Assembly: GCA_019454045.1 (NCBI GenBank)
Contig: SKCR01017714.1
Span: forward strand, 36,066 to 100,065
Origin: Zanthoxylum bungeanum
Lineage: Eukaryota > Streptophyta > Magnoliopsida > Sapindales > Rutaceae
DNA length: 64,000 bases
Direction: 5' to 3'
Positions within the stretch are counted from its first letter, which is position 1, and every line of letters begins with the position of its first letter. The notes beneath the pieces were generated by a model. It did not search any database. It saw only the letters and a list, made by a program, of their open reading frames with translations, and was not told the origin of the DNA. A program made the position numbers and the translations under genes. Of the stretch, positions 11,448 to 21,906 are shown in pieces.

Positions 11448-14038
11448 AGTCCTCATTGAAAGAATACTATAATCTTTCAAGTATTTGAGAAACTTACTGC
11501 TTAAGTATTTCCATCATGGTCTAACCGTGATGGTTTTAATACTTTAGCCGATCTGTTTGTCTACTTCGTGTCGAAATTCTAAAAGTTTCTGATTTCTGTT
11601 TCAAAAGAAACACATAACCATGACGCGATGCCACATCCGTAAAGGTCACGAAATATTCATTATCTACCTCTAGCCTAGCTAGATTTGGGCCCACTTAAGT
11701 CACTATGAACGAGGGCTAACAGATCGATGGCACTTACATTTTTACTAAGTAAAATGTATTTTAGGCACTTTGCCCAATAAACTAGATTCGTAGACATCAT
11801 TTGAATAGTATCAAATCCGTCCTTGTATCCACTCTTCAAAAGTGTGGATATACGAGTCTTGTTTAATGTGTCCCAGACAACACTGCCATAAATAAGTCTT
11901 ATCTGATCAAATCAGTTTGAGCTATATGTTTGTCATGTTATATGTTTGAGATATATTTATATTCAAAATATAAATACTGTCATTCATATCTAATGTGTTT
12001 ATCTCGATATCATCTTTATATAATAAAACACTTTAGCATTCTAGAATATAAAGTATACTCGCAATGAGTTATACTTGATATAGAGATAATGTTTCTAGTC
12101 AAAATAGTTACATTACAACAGTTTCCTAATTTAAGTTCACACCCGAAGGGTAGTTCCTAAACTTATGTATCTATAGTTAAAACAACGACTCTCGTCCTGT
12201 TTCCAATTCGCAAATTAATCTCATCTGAAGGCAATATCTTGCTCACAGCAGATTCTGCACATCAGTACATATATTCATTTATCACTATTTAGTATCTAAA
12301 ATCCAATTTTAATACTAGTAGTGAACATTTTATGATAAACATACTTGAAGTCAGAGGCTTGCCCTGCCTTCAATTCCTTTATGTCTGCTTGTCCATACGG
12401 CAGTCACGCTTCAGTGACCCCGTTTGCCACAATTTAGGCAGACATCTTGGGATATGTCCTTTATCTTCCTAGAAGATTATATTGATTTTGCCTTTGCCCT
12501 TTTCTCTATCCCAGAAGCCTGTGGCCAAGCCTTGGCCTTCTAGAATATCGAATTAAGATGCGCCTTGAGCTACTTGCCTTATTGTAAACTTTGACTTTGG
12601 CTCCTTGAGCACAGCCGTTAACTCTCCAAGAGTTAACAATTGCAATTAATGCTTCTAAGATTTAAGTATAAATCTATTAAGATCCTTCAATTTTAACATC
12701 ATGGTTTAAAGATCTAATCCTTAATTATGACGACGAAGTTAAGGAGTCATTGTGGCAAGCATAATAGATTAAGCACTAAAGTTATCATCACATGAATCTT
12801 CCAAATATCATGCTCTACTTATAGCAACTGCGGGCTTAGCCCTAAGATGTTATTTTATCAAATAAAGTAACTTCTTAGTTTCCAGGACTATCCTGAAATA
12901 TTATTCCCAATATGAAAATTAAAGTCGTTTAAATACATTTTCCTTAGGATTATATTTTAAACACTAATCTGTCAATTTAATCTTGATTCTAATAGTCCAA
13001 CTATTTAATCAATGATTTCAGGTACTATTTAATATAATGATTACTATAGTCCAACTATATAATCAACTATACTTTGAATTGGTTAAATTCAATTATATTG
13101 ATTACTATAATCCAATTATAAAATCAACTATTTATTGAATTGGTTTGAATACAGTCCAACTGTTTAATTAAAACAACATTAAATATTAGTCCAACTAATA
13201 TATTAATTTATATGATGAATAATTGAATTGAGCGCGTAAGACAAATAATTAAACGAATATTGCAAATTTAATTCTTGCCTCCCACTATTTTTCGGCGAGC
13301 CTCTAACCCTCTGTCGAGTACTCGGGAAACCGTGTTTCCTAGTGGGCTAGGATCCCGTTAAATAACACACAATCTTGACTTTGTCCAACTAATTGTATGA
13401 TAATTAACTTGGTAGATCTCTAAGATCAATTGGATCTCATCCAATTCCTAGATCCAATAGGTGGACATCCAAGTCCGAAACATATATCTTATATATGCCA
13501 ATATATCCAATATATTGCCTAACCTTTTCCTCTGAATCAATTAAGCCTTGGCTTTGGCACAACAAACTTAATGATCCCAGTTAAGCGGAACCCATTGACC
13601 ATGGAAAGCTTCGTAATCAATGTCGATGGACAAGAAGTGATCTTGACTTTGGCCAACAAATCATGACTTGGACAAGACACTAATATGGAACAAAGCTCTC
13701 GTGATTCAAACACATCCTTGACGGATAAAGGTCTTAACTTTGGCCAACAAAACAATGAGTCTTGGATCTTGAGTAAGAATCACTAAATGGAAGGAAAAAC
13801 GCTTAATATTTTGCGAGGGTTTTTCGCGTGCAAATTGGCAACCAATTTATTATCTTTGTTAAGGTCTCATCATCATACACCCTTAAACATGCATTCTAAA
13901 CACATAATAAGGCGCATATAAATAAAATAATAATGATATGCGGATGGATACTCAACACATTGATCCTATATCAAATCTCTCTCTTTCCTCTCTCCCGCTA
14001 GCACAAGTATTTACTTCTACCTGTTACACTACACTTTT
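11448..14038 (-). mobile_element. Internal fragment of the B/C-type copia family
   Basis: Read on the - strand, it aligns with about 18590-21030 of element B. The part next to A1 (11448 to about 11900) is integrase relic. A CCHC zinc knuckle is at 12398-12443, and the leader with its TGG-centred hairpins is at about 12960-13220. The fragment is cut at 11448 by the insertion of A1. At 14038 it ends inside the leader and is joined to Tat sequence. It is the only copy here that keeps the knuckle that B and C have lost, so it represents a less reduced member. Confidence 0.85.
12398..12443 (-). pseudogene. Gag zinc knuckle relic (copia)
   Basis: The - strand reads CLNCGKRGH and then, after a one-base loss, KRDC, i.e. 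the C-X2-C-X4-H-X4-C spacing of copia Gag. Surrounding bases do not hold a frame. Elements B and C lack this stretch at the matching positions (about 20100 and 34495). Confidence 0.7.
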
Positions 14039-15022
14039 AATCAGGTACACAAGATTGACGGGGGACAAATTATTTTAAATTAGGAAGGTGATATCTTTAT
14101 TTAGGCATTTAATTTGTTAGATTAGGAAGCCAATATTTTTAATTGGTTAAGATTGATTTTAATTAGGTATATAATCTTTTTTAATTTAGGTATATAACAT
14201 ATTTAATTTGTTTAATTTAGGTATATGTTTATTTTATGTTTGGTAAATATTTTTAATTATTATTTAATTTAATCACATTATCTAATTAATATTAATTTGA
14301 TTTAATTTGGGTGTGTATTAGGCAAATGGGCGTGTGGGCCTTGGTTGGGGGCGTGTGGGCCTTTGGTTGGTGGGTTTGGTTTGTATTTTGGGCCGGGAAT
14401 AATTTTTAAAATAGAAATCAAACGAGTTACTCAAAGCTAAACTAGTGAACTTAATCCGTCAATGAGTCAATTCTTGACTCTTCCCTTCCGATGTCTGTTT
14501 CTCGCGACTTTCGCAACTTAAAAGGTAGTGCCTCCAACTGAGACTCATCATCGGGTTTCACATGCAAAAATGCAATGCCTACAGTCGCCCCCACTTTGAT
14601 GGGACTTGTGCAGTGTGTGACTTTGAACAATCCTATCAAATTTATGCAATGCATTTTCACTTACCTGGCTCGCAAGCTGCCACTTGGACGCATCCCAATA
14701 ACTGTAACCGACAACGGGGGCACCTCTACCCTGGGACGCATCCCGATACCGCTAGAAATGAGGGCCTCGCCCTCGAACAGATGATGTAGTGGGCCCTCGA
14801 CCCTGGGACACATCCCGGAACTACAACCGATGATGCAGTGGGTCATCCACTCTGGGACGCATCCCGGAACTACAATGAACAACAGGGGCACCTCGACCCT
14901 GGGACGTATCCCAAAACTGCTGACGATGTGGGCCTCGCCCTCAAGCTGATATGAGCCTCACCCCCAAGATTATATGGGCCTCGCCCTCGAACTGATATGG
15001 TGTGGGGCATCGTCCACAAGCC
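14039..15022 (-). mobile_element. Inverted Tat fragment A2, part 1 (LTR start and 3' UTR)
   Basis: 14055-14583 is the reverse complement of the first part of a Tat LTR, ending CTACA (TGTAG on its own strand). 14584-14603 is its PPT, and 14604-15022 is the repeat-rich 3' UTR. It is truncated at about 14039 where it meets the copia fragment. Element B splits it from 24004-24322. The last five bases, AAGCC, are the left TSD of B. Confidence 0.88.
15018..15022. repeat. Left target-site duplication of B (AAGCC)
   Basis: AAGCC occurs directly before the TGTTGG terminus and again at 24004-24008. Confidence 0.93.
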
Positions 15023-16076
15023 TGTTGGACAGTTATGACCCATAGCGTCACTATTTGTACAGATCATTGTGTTGTTGTACAAATTAACTATATGACAAAG
15101 GAAATTGCACTCTTATCATTTGTGATTAGATCACCAAGATGTATAAATGATGAGAGGTCCTTATGATTTGTTCCTTGATTGAGAATGATATGAGGCAGTA
15201 TCAATCAACGAAGGATAAATCATTAAATATCCCTAGTCAGAGTATTATCGAGATTGGACATCGATAAATACGTAAAAGACTAATATCGTACTTGTGCGCG
15301 TTGTGAGGGCACAACGGCGTAGTTCTCATATACTAAAGTATTGGATACTTATGCAAGTGCGGTAGGAGGTTGTGTTTCACCGACGGTACGGGAAACAGCT
15401 TCGCTCTGGATAGACCCCCTCGGAATCCCATTGGTAGTTTGACTATGTGTCTAGGGGAGTCCGACATCAGGGTAGGTGTATTTGGTCTTAACCTGAGACT
15501 TGCACCGCTAATGCTTACGACAATCAATATACTTTGGATGAGGTCGTCTAGGGCTTTAACCGGTTCTGTGTACGCCGATAGTAGGTATATTGAGAATCGT
15601 AGAGTATTGGGTGTGATGTCAAGACGGAAGTATCACTCCAGTCAAAGTGGAGATGATGTCACGTAGGATACGGTATTAGTACTCTTAAGTGCTGCGCGGC
15701 CATCGGGATATTATGACTAGGTCATGTATATCCGATTATAGAGACTAGTTACCAGACATCCGACATGTGCTTCGTACGGGGCAGACACAACTCCAGCCCC
15801 AGGCCTAGCACGTGATAGTCCGATACTGGATCGAAATACGCAATACTACGGTATACTACGCTTGATATAGATCACATATTCCTGTAAGAATATTTCCGGA
15901 GAATTGGGTAGGCATGGCGCTTTGCTAGAAGCCAACCTTATCTTATGAATCGGTAAAACGTAGTACTTGGTACGTACGTGTTCGGATAGTCTGACGACCC
16001 GATTTACTGCCAACATATCCGGGGATCTCTTGGGTCGCGTCCCAATGATACACCGATGAAGTATTACTCGTACTTT

Positions 16077-16375
16077 AATTAATCTGGGATTAATTCGATG
16101 AGAGAGAAAATTAATCTAGGATTAATTTCGGAAATATTTTATCTAGGATAAAATATCAATAAAAGAGAGATAACGATTAATTTGGAATTAATTGGAAAAT
16201 TGATATATTTGATATATTAAACGAAATTAGATTTCGACGCGGAATTGAAATTGGATTTTAATTCGGGCGAACGAATTAATTTGGAATTAATTCATTAGCG
16301 ACGTGAATAGTGAATTCGCTAGGCGTAATCATTTAATTACGATGCAACGGATAAATCGTTAATTTGGAATTAACG
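16077..16375 (+). repeat. Array of mini inverted repeats with 3-nt centre in B LTR
   Basis: Perfect arms around a 3-nt spacer: 16077-16095 (TGG), 16108-16128 (TAG), 16134-16156 (TAG), 16176-16192 (TGG), 16222-16236 (TAG), 16273-16293 (TGG) and 16357-16375 (TGG). One more, 16242-16264 (TGG), has a single mismatch. Arms differ from one to the next. The right LTR (about 22950-23260) and the LTRs of C repeat the array. Confidence 0.88.
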
Positions 16376-16699
16376 AACCCGAGCCCGAGTGTGATTGCGA
16401 GCTCATTCATATTTCGAATTCGAGTGCGACACGCAAGTCACATCAAGCGTCAAGTCATTCGTCACATCAAAGCGTCAAGTCATTCGTCACATCAAAGCGT
16501 CAAATCAAACGTCACTTTGAGTGATGTGACATTTGATTGATTGATGTGAGTGATTGATTGATTGATAGACATGTCACTTTAATAAAGTGACTATGAATAG
16601 TTGATGTAAGTGGGTGGAATAGTGTAAGTTGGTGGAAAGTATTTACCAATTGTTTTTTTAATTAATTGTTTGGTAAATGTTTAATATATTTTTTTGAAA

Positions 16700-16711
16700 A
16701 ATATATAAGAC
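16700..16711 (+). promoter_or_regulatory. TATA box candidate of B LTR
   Basis: AATATATAAGAC precedes a pyrimidine-rich stretch. The right LTR has the same box at about 23565. It is weak support for a promoter. Confidence 0.4.
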
Positions 16712-17145
16712 ATTTTGGAAATGTTTTACACAACCTATTACACTTTTTCCCTCCCTTTCTCTCTCACACAATTCACGCCCAAATGGGCAGTGAATAAACT
16801 ACTGGTTTCACTCCATTACCGTGAGTAATGGGAGCTTTGTGCCTTGATTTTATGGCAAAATCAAGCGGAGCTAGCACTCCGAGAGACTTATAAAGGTGTT
16901 AGGGACACTTACCCTCGAGCCGGGAATCGTTCGATGAAGATTCGGAGCTCAAATTCAAGACTCAAAACTGAAAACAGTGGGCTGTGAACTGCAGTCATTG
17001 GCGCCACTTTGATGGATCCAAAACTCATTTTGTTCGTCATCAATCGTCTCAACCGATCGATGTGAGTATTCCGCAACTCCTTTGAGATGTATTCCACACT
17101 TTTTCATGTCTTGTTTGATCTTGGGACCTAGATAATCACCAACAA

Positions 17146-17163
17146 TGGCATCAAGAGCCTAGG
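17146..17163 (+). other. Primer binding site of B
   Basis: TGGCATCAAGAGCCTAGG lies 1 nt after the LTR. It is a slightly altered form of the initiator tRNA-Met complement TGGTATCAGAGCC seen intact in element C. Confidence 0.85.
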
Positions 17164-19990
17164 TGCAAGCATGAAATTTTAGGGCTTAAAATTTGGGTAA
17201 ATTTGTTTTGAGCATGATTTGAATGAATTGATTGTTTGAGTATGCTTATAACATGTTTAATTGCATATTGGTTGGACCAATTTATTGAAAATTGATTTGG
17301 AATAATTTTCCCCAATATTTTATGTGTTGGCCGAATGTGATGTTGTATGGAATTCTTGGAATTTTTGATTTTGGTTTATTGGATGAATTAGAATCATTGA
17401 GGATGATGTTAATTTGAAACTAATTGGATTGGATTTTGAATTGAACAAAAATCCCCAAATTACCTTCACTTGGCCGAATTCATAATGCCCTTTAATGTCT
17501 TGGAATTTTGATTTTATGAACATTAGATGTGTATGAAATCATTCGGGAAGTTAATTCGTTGTCGATTATGTAATTAATCGGATTGAATTCAAATCGGACA
17601 AAATTACCTTCCTTGGCCGAGACATAGAAGCATGTAAATGGGTTTGATTTTTCAAAACATGTTGGACATGTGATGATGATATTAAGTATGATTAATTGGA
17701 CTAATTTGATGCTTCGGAAATATCGATCTAGGTGATTAATCATGATTTGCACTTTAGGTTAATTATATTATGAAATTGGATTTTATGAATTTAATTAATT
17801 GGGCTTTAAATTGGATTTGGGCTTTTAAAGTTGTAAATGGGCTTATTGGGCTTTGTTGTACAAAGTTAGATTTATGCCAAATGGATTAGATCCAATTGGG
17901 CCCAAAACCACTTCCGTTAAGCCCAATTGCCACTTAATGAACCTTTAAAGTTTGATTGGGCCTAATGGGCCAAGATTGATTTATGGGCTTATGGGGTAAA
18001 TCCCGGATTGAATTTTGGTTATTCGGTTTGACTCGAGTTGACCAAAAGTCCACGCCTTAAGAAATCAATTAAAAGCCCATTAGACTTTAATTGAATTGAC
18101 GTTGGACGTTAATCGGTCTTTGAGACGCGTTATGATTAAATTTGGAATTTAAGTCGTAAAAGGTTTATTATTAAAGTGTAATATTTAATTTGGAATCAAA
18201 TAACGAATTAGAATTGAATGCATATTAAATTGGATTTAATGATGTAGTTTAATTTAATTCGAGAATTCGTACTTTGAATACTTATTCGCAAAACTAGTTT
18301 GACTCGAGCAAAATCAAATCTTTGTTTGAACATTGGATGATCACTAATTATCAGATTAATTAATTTGATTAGATTGATTGATAACATGCTTTGTGTGAAT
18401 ACATGGTTGTGATGAATGAATAATGCATATCGGATGGATATTAGTCGGGTAAGGGTAATTTTGGAAATTGTTGTAATAAATTTGATTTATTAAATTGGAC
18501 CTGCGTGTCCAGCCTTTTCACCTCTATTCTCTTTGTATTCTCTCCTCACCTATTCCCCTCAATATAAATGAGGTTTCTTTAGAAGTGTAGTGTAACAGGT
18601 AGAAGTAATATAAGTGCTAGCTTGAGAGAGAAAGGGAGAGATTTGATCTAGGATCAATGTGTTAAGTATCCATCCGCATATCATTATTATTTATTTTCAT
18701 ATGCGCTTTATTATGTATTTAGAATGCATGTTTAAGGGTGTATGATGATGAGACCTTAACAAAGATAATAAATTGGTAGCCAATTTGCACGTGAAAAACC
18801 CTCGCTCAATATCATGCGTTTTTCCTTCCATTGAGTGTTTCTTACTCAAGATCCGAGATTGGCATTGGGTTGTTGGCCAAAGTCAAGCCCTTTGTCCGTC
18901 GAAGATGTGTTTGAATCACGAGAGTTTTGTTCCATATCGGTGTCTTGTCCAAGTTGTGGTTTGTTGGCCAAAGTCAAGACCGCTTCTTGTCACTCGACAT
19001 TGATTACGAAGCTTTCCATGGTCAATGGGTCGCGCTTGACTGGGATCATTAGGTTTGTTGTGCCAAAGCCAAGGCCTAGTTGATTCAGAGGAAAACGGTT
19101 AGGCTACATATTAGATATATAGGCATATATACGATATATGTTTCGGACTTGGATGTCCACCTACCGGACCTAGGAATTGGATTGGATCCAATTGATCTTA
19201 GAGATCTACCTAGTTAATTATCATACAATTTGTTGGCCAAAGTCAAGATTGTGTGACATTTAACGGGATCCTAGCCCACTAGGAAACACGGTTTCCCGAG
19301 TACTCGACAGAGGGTTAGAGGCTCGCCGAAAAATAATGGGAGGCAAGAATTGAATTTGTAATATTCGTTCAATTACTCGCCATACGCGCTCAAAAAAATA
19401 TCACTCGTCAAATAATTAAAAGTATTAGTTGGACTAATATTTAATGTTGTTTTAATTAATATAGTTTGACTATATTCAAATAAATTCAATAAATAGTTGA
19501 TTTTATAATTGGATTATAGTAATCAATATAATTGAATTAATATTATAGTTGATTGAATAATTGGATTATTAAAATCATTATGATAAATAGTACCTAAAAT
19601 AATTGATTAAATAGTTGGACTATTAAAATCAAGAAACATTGAAAGATTGGACATTTAAATATAATCTTGGATTACAATATTTAAATGGTTTAAATTTTCT
19701 AATTGGGAATGAAATTTCAGGATGGTCCTGGAAATAAATAATAAGTTACTTTATTGGAAAAAATAACCTGTTATGCCTTAGCCCATAATTAAGCAAACAG
19801 TAGAGCATAATCTTTGGAAGATTTATGTGATGATGACTTAGAGTGCTTAATTCAATGTACTTGTTATAAATCTATGTTTAGATTTAAGAAGTACTATATT
19901 TGCAATTAATAATTCTTAGAGAATTAATGACTAATCTCAAGGAGATAAAGTCAAACTTTGCAATTAGATAAGTAGCGCAAGGCGCACTTT
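17164..19990 (+). other. Non-coding leader of B
   Basis: There are about 2.8 kb with no domain I can recognise. It holds TTGGCCGA words at 17326, 17469 and 17611, GGGCTTATTGGGC blocks at about 17820-18000, TGG-centred inverted repeats at 18136-18152, 18224-18240, 19423-19439, 19504-19518, 19556-19570 and 19610-19624, and three copies of TTGTTGGCCAAAGTCAAG (18870, 18961, 19230). An 82-residue frame at 18835-19083 stays open in C but its changes are mostly non-synonymous, so I do not call it a gene. Confidence 0.8.
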
Positions 19991-21895
19991 ACGTCAATAT
20001 TCTAGAAATCCAAGCTTGGCCAAAGACTTCTGAAATATTGAGAAAGGATAAAGGCAAAATCATTATGATCTTGTGGGAAGATAAAAATGATATATCCCAA
20101 AGTGACTGTCGTTTGGATATGGCAGACACGAAGGAATTAAAGAAAGGGCAAGGCTCTGACTTTAAGAATGTTTGTCAATATTATGTCCATTACTAGTATT
20201 AAAATTGGATTTTAAAATACTTAGTATGGAACATAAAATATATGTATTGATGTTCAGAATCTGCTGTGAGCAGGATACTGACTTCAAGCTAAGGTTAATC
20301 TGAGAATCGGAAACGGGACGAAAGTTGCTGTTTCGACCAAAGATACCTAAGTTTAGGAACTATCTTCGGGTATGTACCTAAATTAGGAAACTGTTATAAT
20401 GTAACTAGTTAGACTAGAAACATTATCTCTATATCAGTGTTTAATCCATTGTGGATAAACCTTTATATTCTAGAACACTAAAGTGTTTCATTGTATAAAG
20501 ATGACATGGAGATAAACACATTAGATGTGAATAACAGTATTTATATTTTGAATATAAATAAAATCTCGAACATATAATATGACAAACTAATAGCTCATAC
20601 TGATCTGATCAGATGAAACTAATTGTGGCATTGTTGTCTGGGACACAATTAAACAAGAGTCGTATATCCACACTTTTGAAGAGTGGGTACGAATCTAGTT
20701 TATTAGGTAAGGTACCTAAAACACTGTTTACTTAGTAAAAGTGTAAATGCCACCGATCTGATAGCCATATTCATAGTGAAGTAAGTGGGCCCATATCTAG
20801 CTAGGCTAGATGTGGATATGAATGTTTCGTGACCTTAACGGATGTGGCATCACGTTATGGTTATGTGTTTCTTTTAAAGAACACAAATCGGAAACTTTTA
20901 GAGTTTCGATACGAAATAGACAAACAGATCGGCTAAAGTATTAAACCGTCACGGTAAGACCGTAATGGAAAATACTTAAGCAATAAGTTTCAAATATACT
21001 TGAAAGAGTATAGTATTCTTTCAAATGAGGACTCCTCCCGATACACGTTAGTTTGACGGTGTGTCCGTATGGAGAAACCGAATTTTGTTGGACATGATAA
21101 GGTTAATCATGAGTCACTCTGAGCTACATTTTCCTTCCAAGATAAGCATAAACAGTGCAGAACTTATTTAGAATAAGGTTCCATTAAAATCTGTTTGACA
21201 GATTTCACAACCTTTATTCTAGGAATAAAGATCTACTGAGATAGATTAAGTTGTTAAAACTCTGCGAGGACTTGTACATTGAAAAATGTACATGACCTGG
21301 TGTCTCATACGCTTTGAGCATATGGATTCACAATCAGGCCAATCCGGATGATGGTCACTGGATTGATGTTAAGAACATCCATTAGAATCTTAGAGATCTA
21401 AGGATACTGTCTTAATCTGTGGAGAATGAGAACTTGAAGTGACTGGGATCACTACTGCAAGTTTCCAAACCAATAAAACGACTGAAAGTCGCAAACGGTA
21501 CTATACAGTTTGAATAACGGTACAGTGAGCTGGAAATCTTCCAAGCAAGATACTGTTACAGAATAAACAACAAATGCGGATCATTGCTGCAGCTGAAGCA
21601 GCAAAATAAGCCATTTGGATCGATAATAAATCTAATTAGATTAGATATATTTCTGTTAGCAGCTGAGCCAGACGTCAGCACAGGCTAAAGAATTAATGGT
21701 CTCATCAACGATCCAGATATATATACTTCGACTATTCATCTGATTCGTTCGGATCATACATCGTGGCGATGTGATGATCGTATAAATCGCATCAGACGAT
21801 AATCATGAAAATCCACTGACGAAACCTTTTCTCAGCAATTTGAGCCAACCGTACATAGTTCGGGTGTTAAACACTTGAGTGACTGGCTATAGGCC
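19990..21895 (+). pseudogene. Degenerate copia gag-pol relics in B
   Basis: With several frame changes one can read a lysine-rich Gag tail (about 20040-20160), an N-terminal IN part with CLGHN near 20620, an IN core with the words SRYGYV and EKFRYEIDKQ-like near 20830-20930, and RNase H words SIWIHNQANP and VSWKSSKQ-like at about 21305-21600. RT is essentially absent between IN and RNase H. Stops are frequent. The same lesions are in C, so decay came before the spread of the family. The fit to any one residue is weak, but the order of blocks is clear. Confidence 0.7.
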
Positions 21896-21906
21896 AAGTG
21901 GGAGAT
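21896..21906 (+). other. Polypurine tract of B
   Basis: AAGTGGGAGAT lies directly before the right LTR. This is the classic copia form, also at 36732-36742. Confidence 0.88.

Larger units (their letters stand above)
15023..17144 (+). repeat. Left LTR of B, 2122 bp
   Basis: It starts TGTTGGACAGTTATGACC and ends ATCACCAACA. It holds a hairpin array at 16077-16375, a three-copy repeat of about 26 bp at 16436-16512 (GTCACATCAAAGCGTCAAG-like) and a TATA-like AATATATAAGAC at 16700-16711. The long + frame at 15370-15666 is chance. Confidence 0.93.

Noticed and set aside
15370..15666. 98-codon frame repeated at 22254-22550 and 37090-37440
   Set aside because: It is copied because it sits in the LTR of B and C. 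There is no domain, and substitutions ignore codon position.
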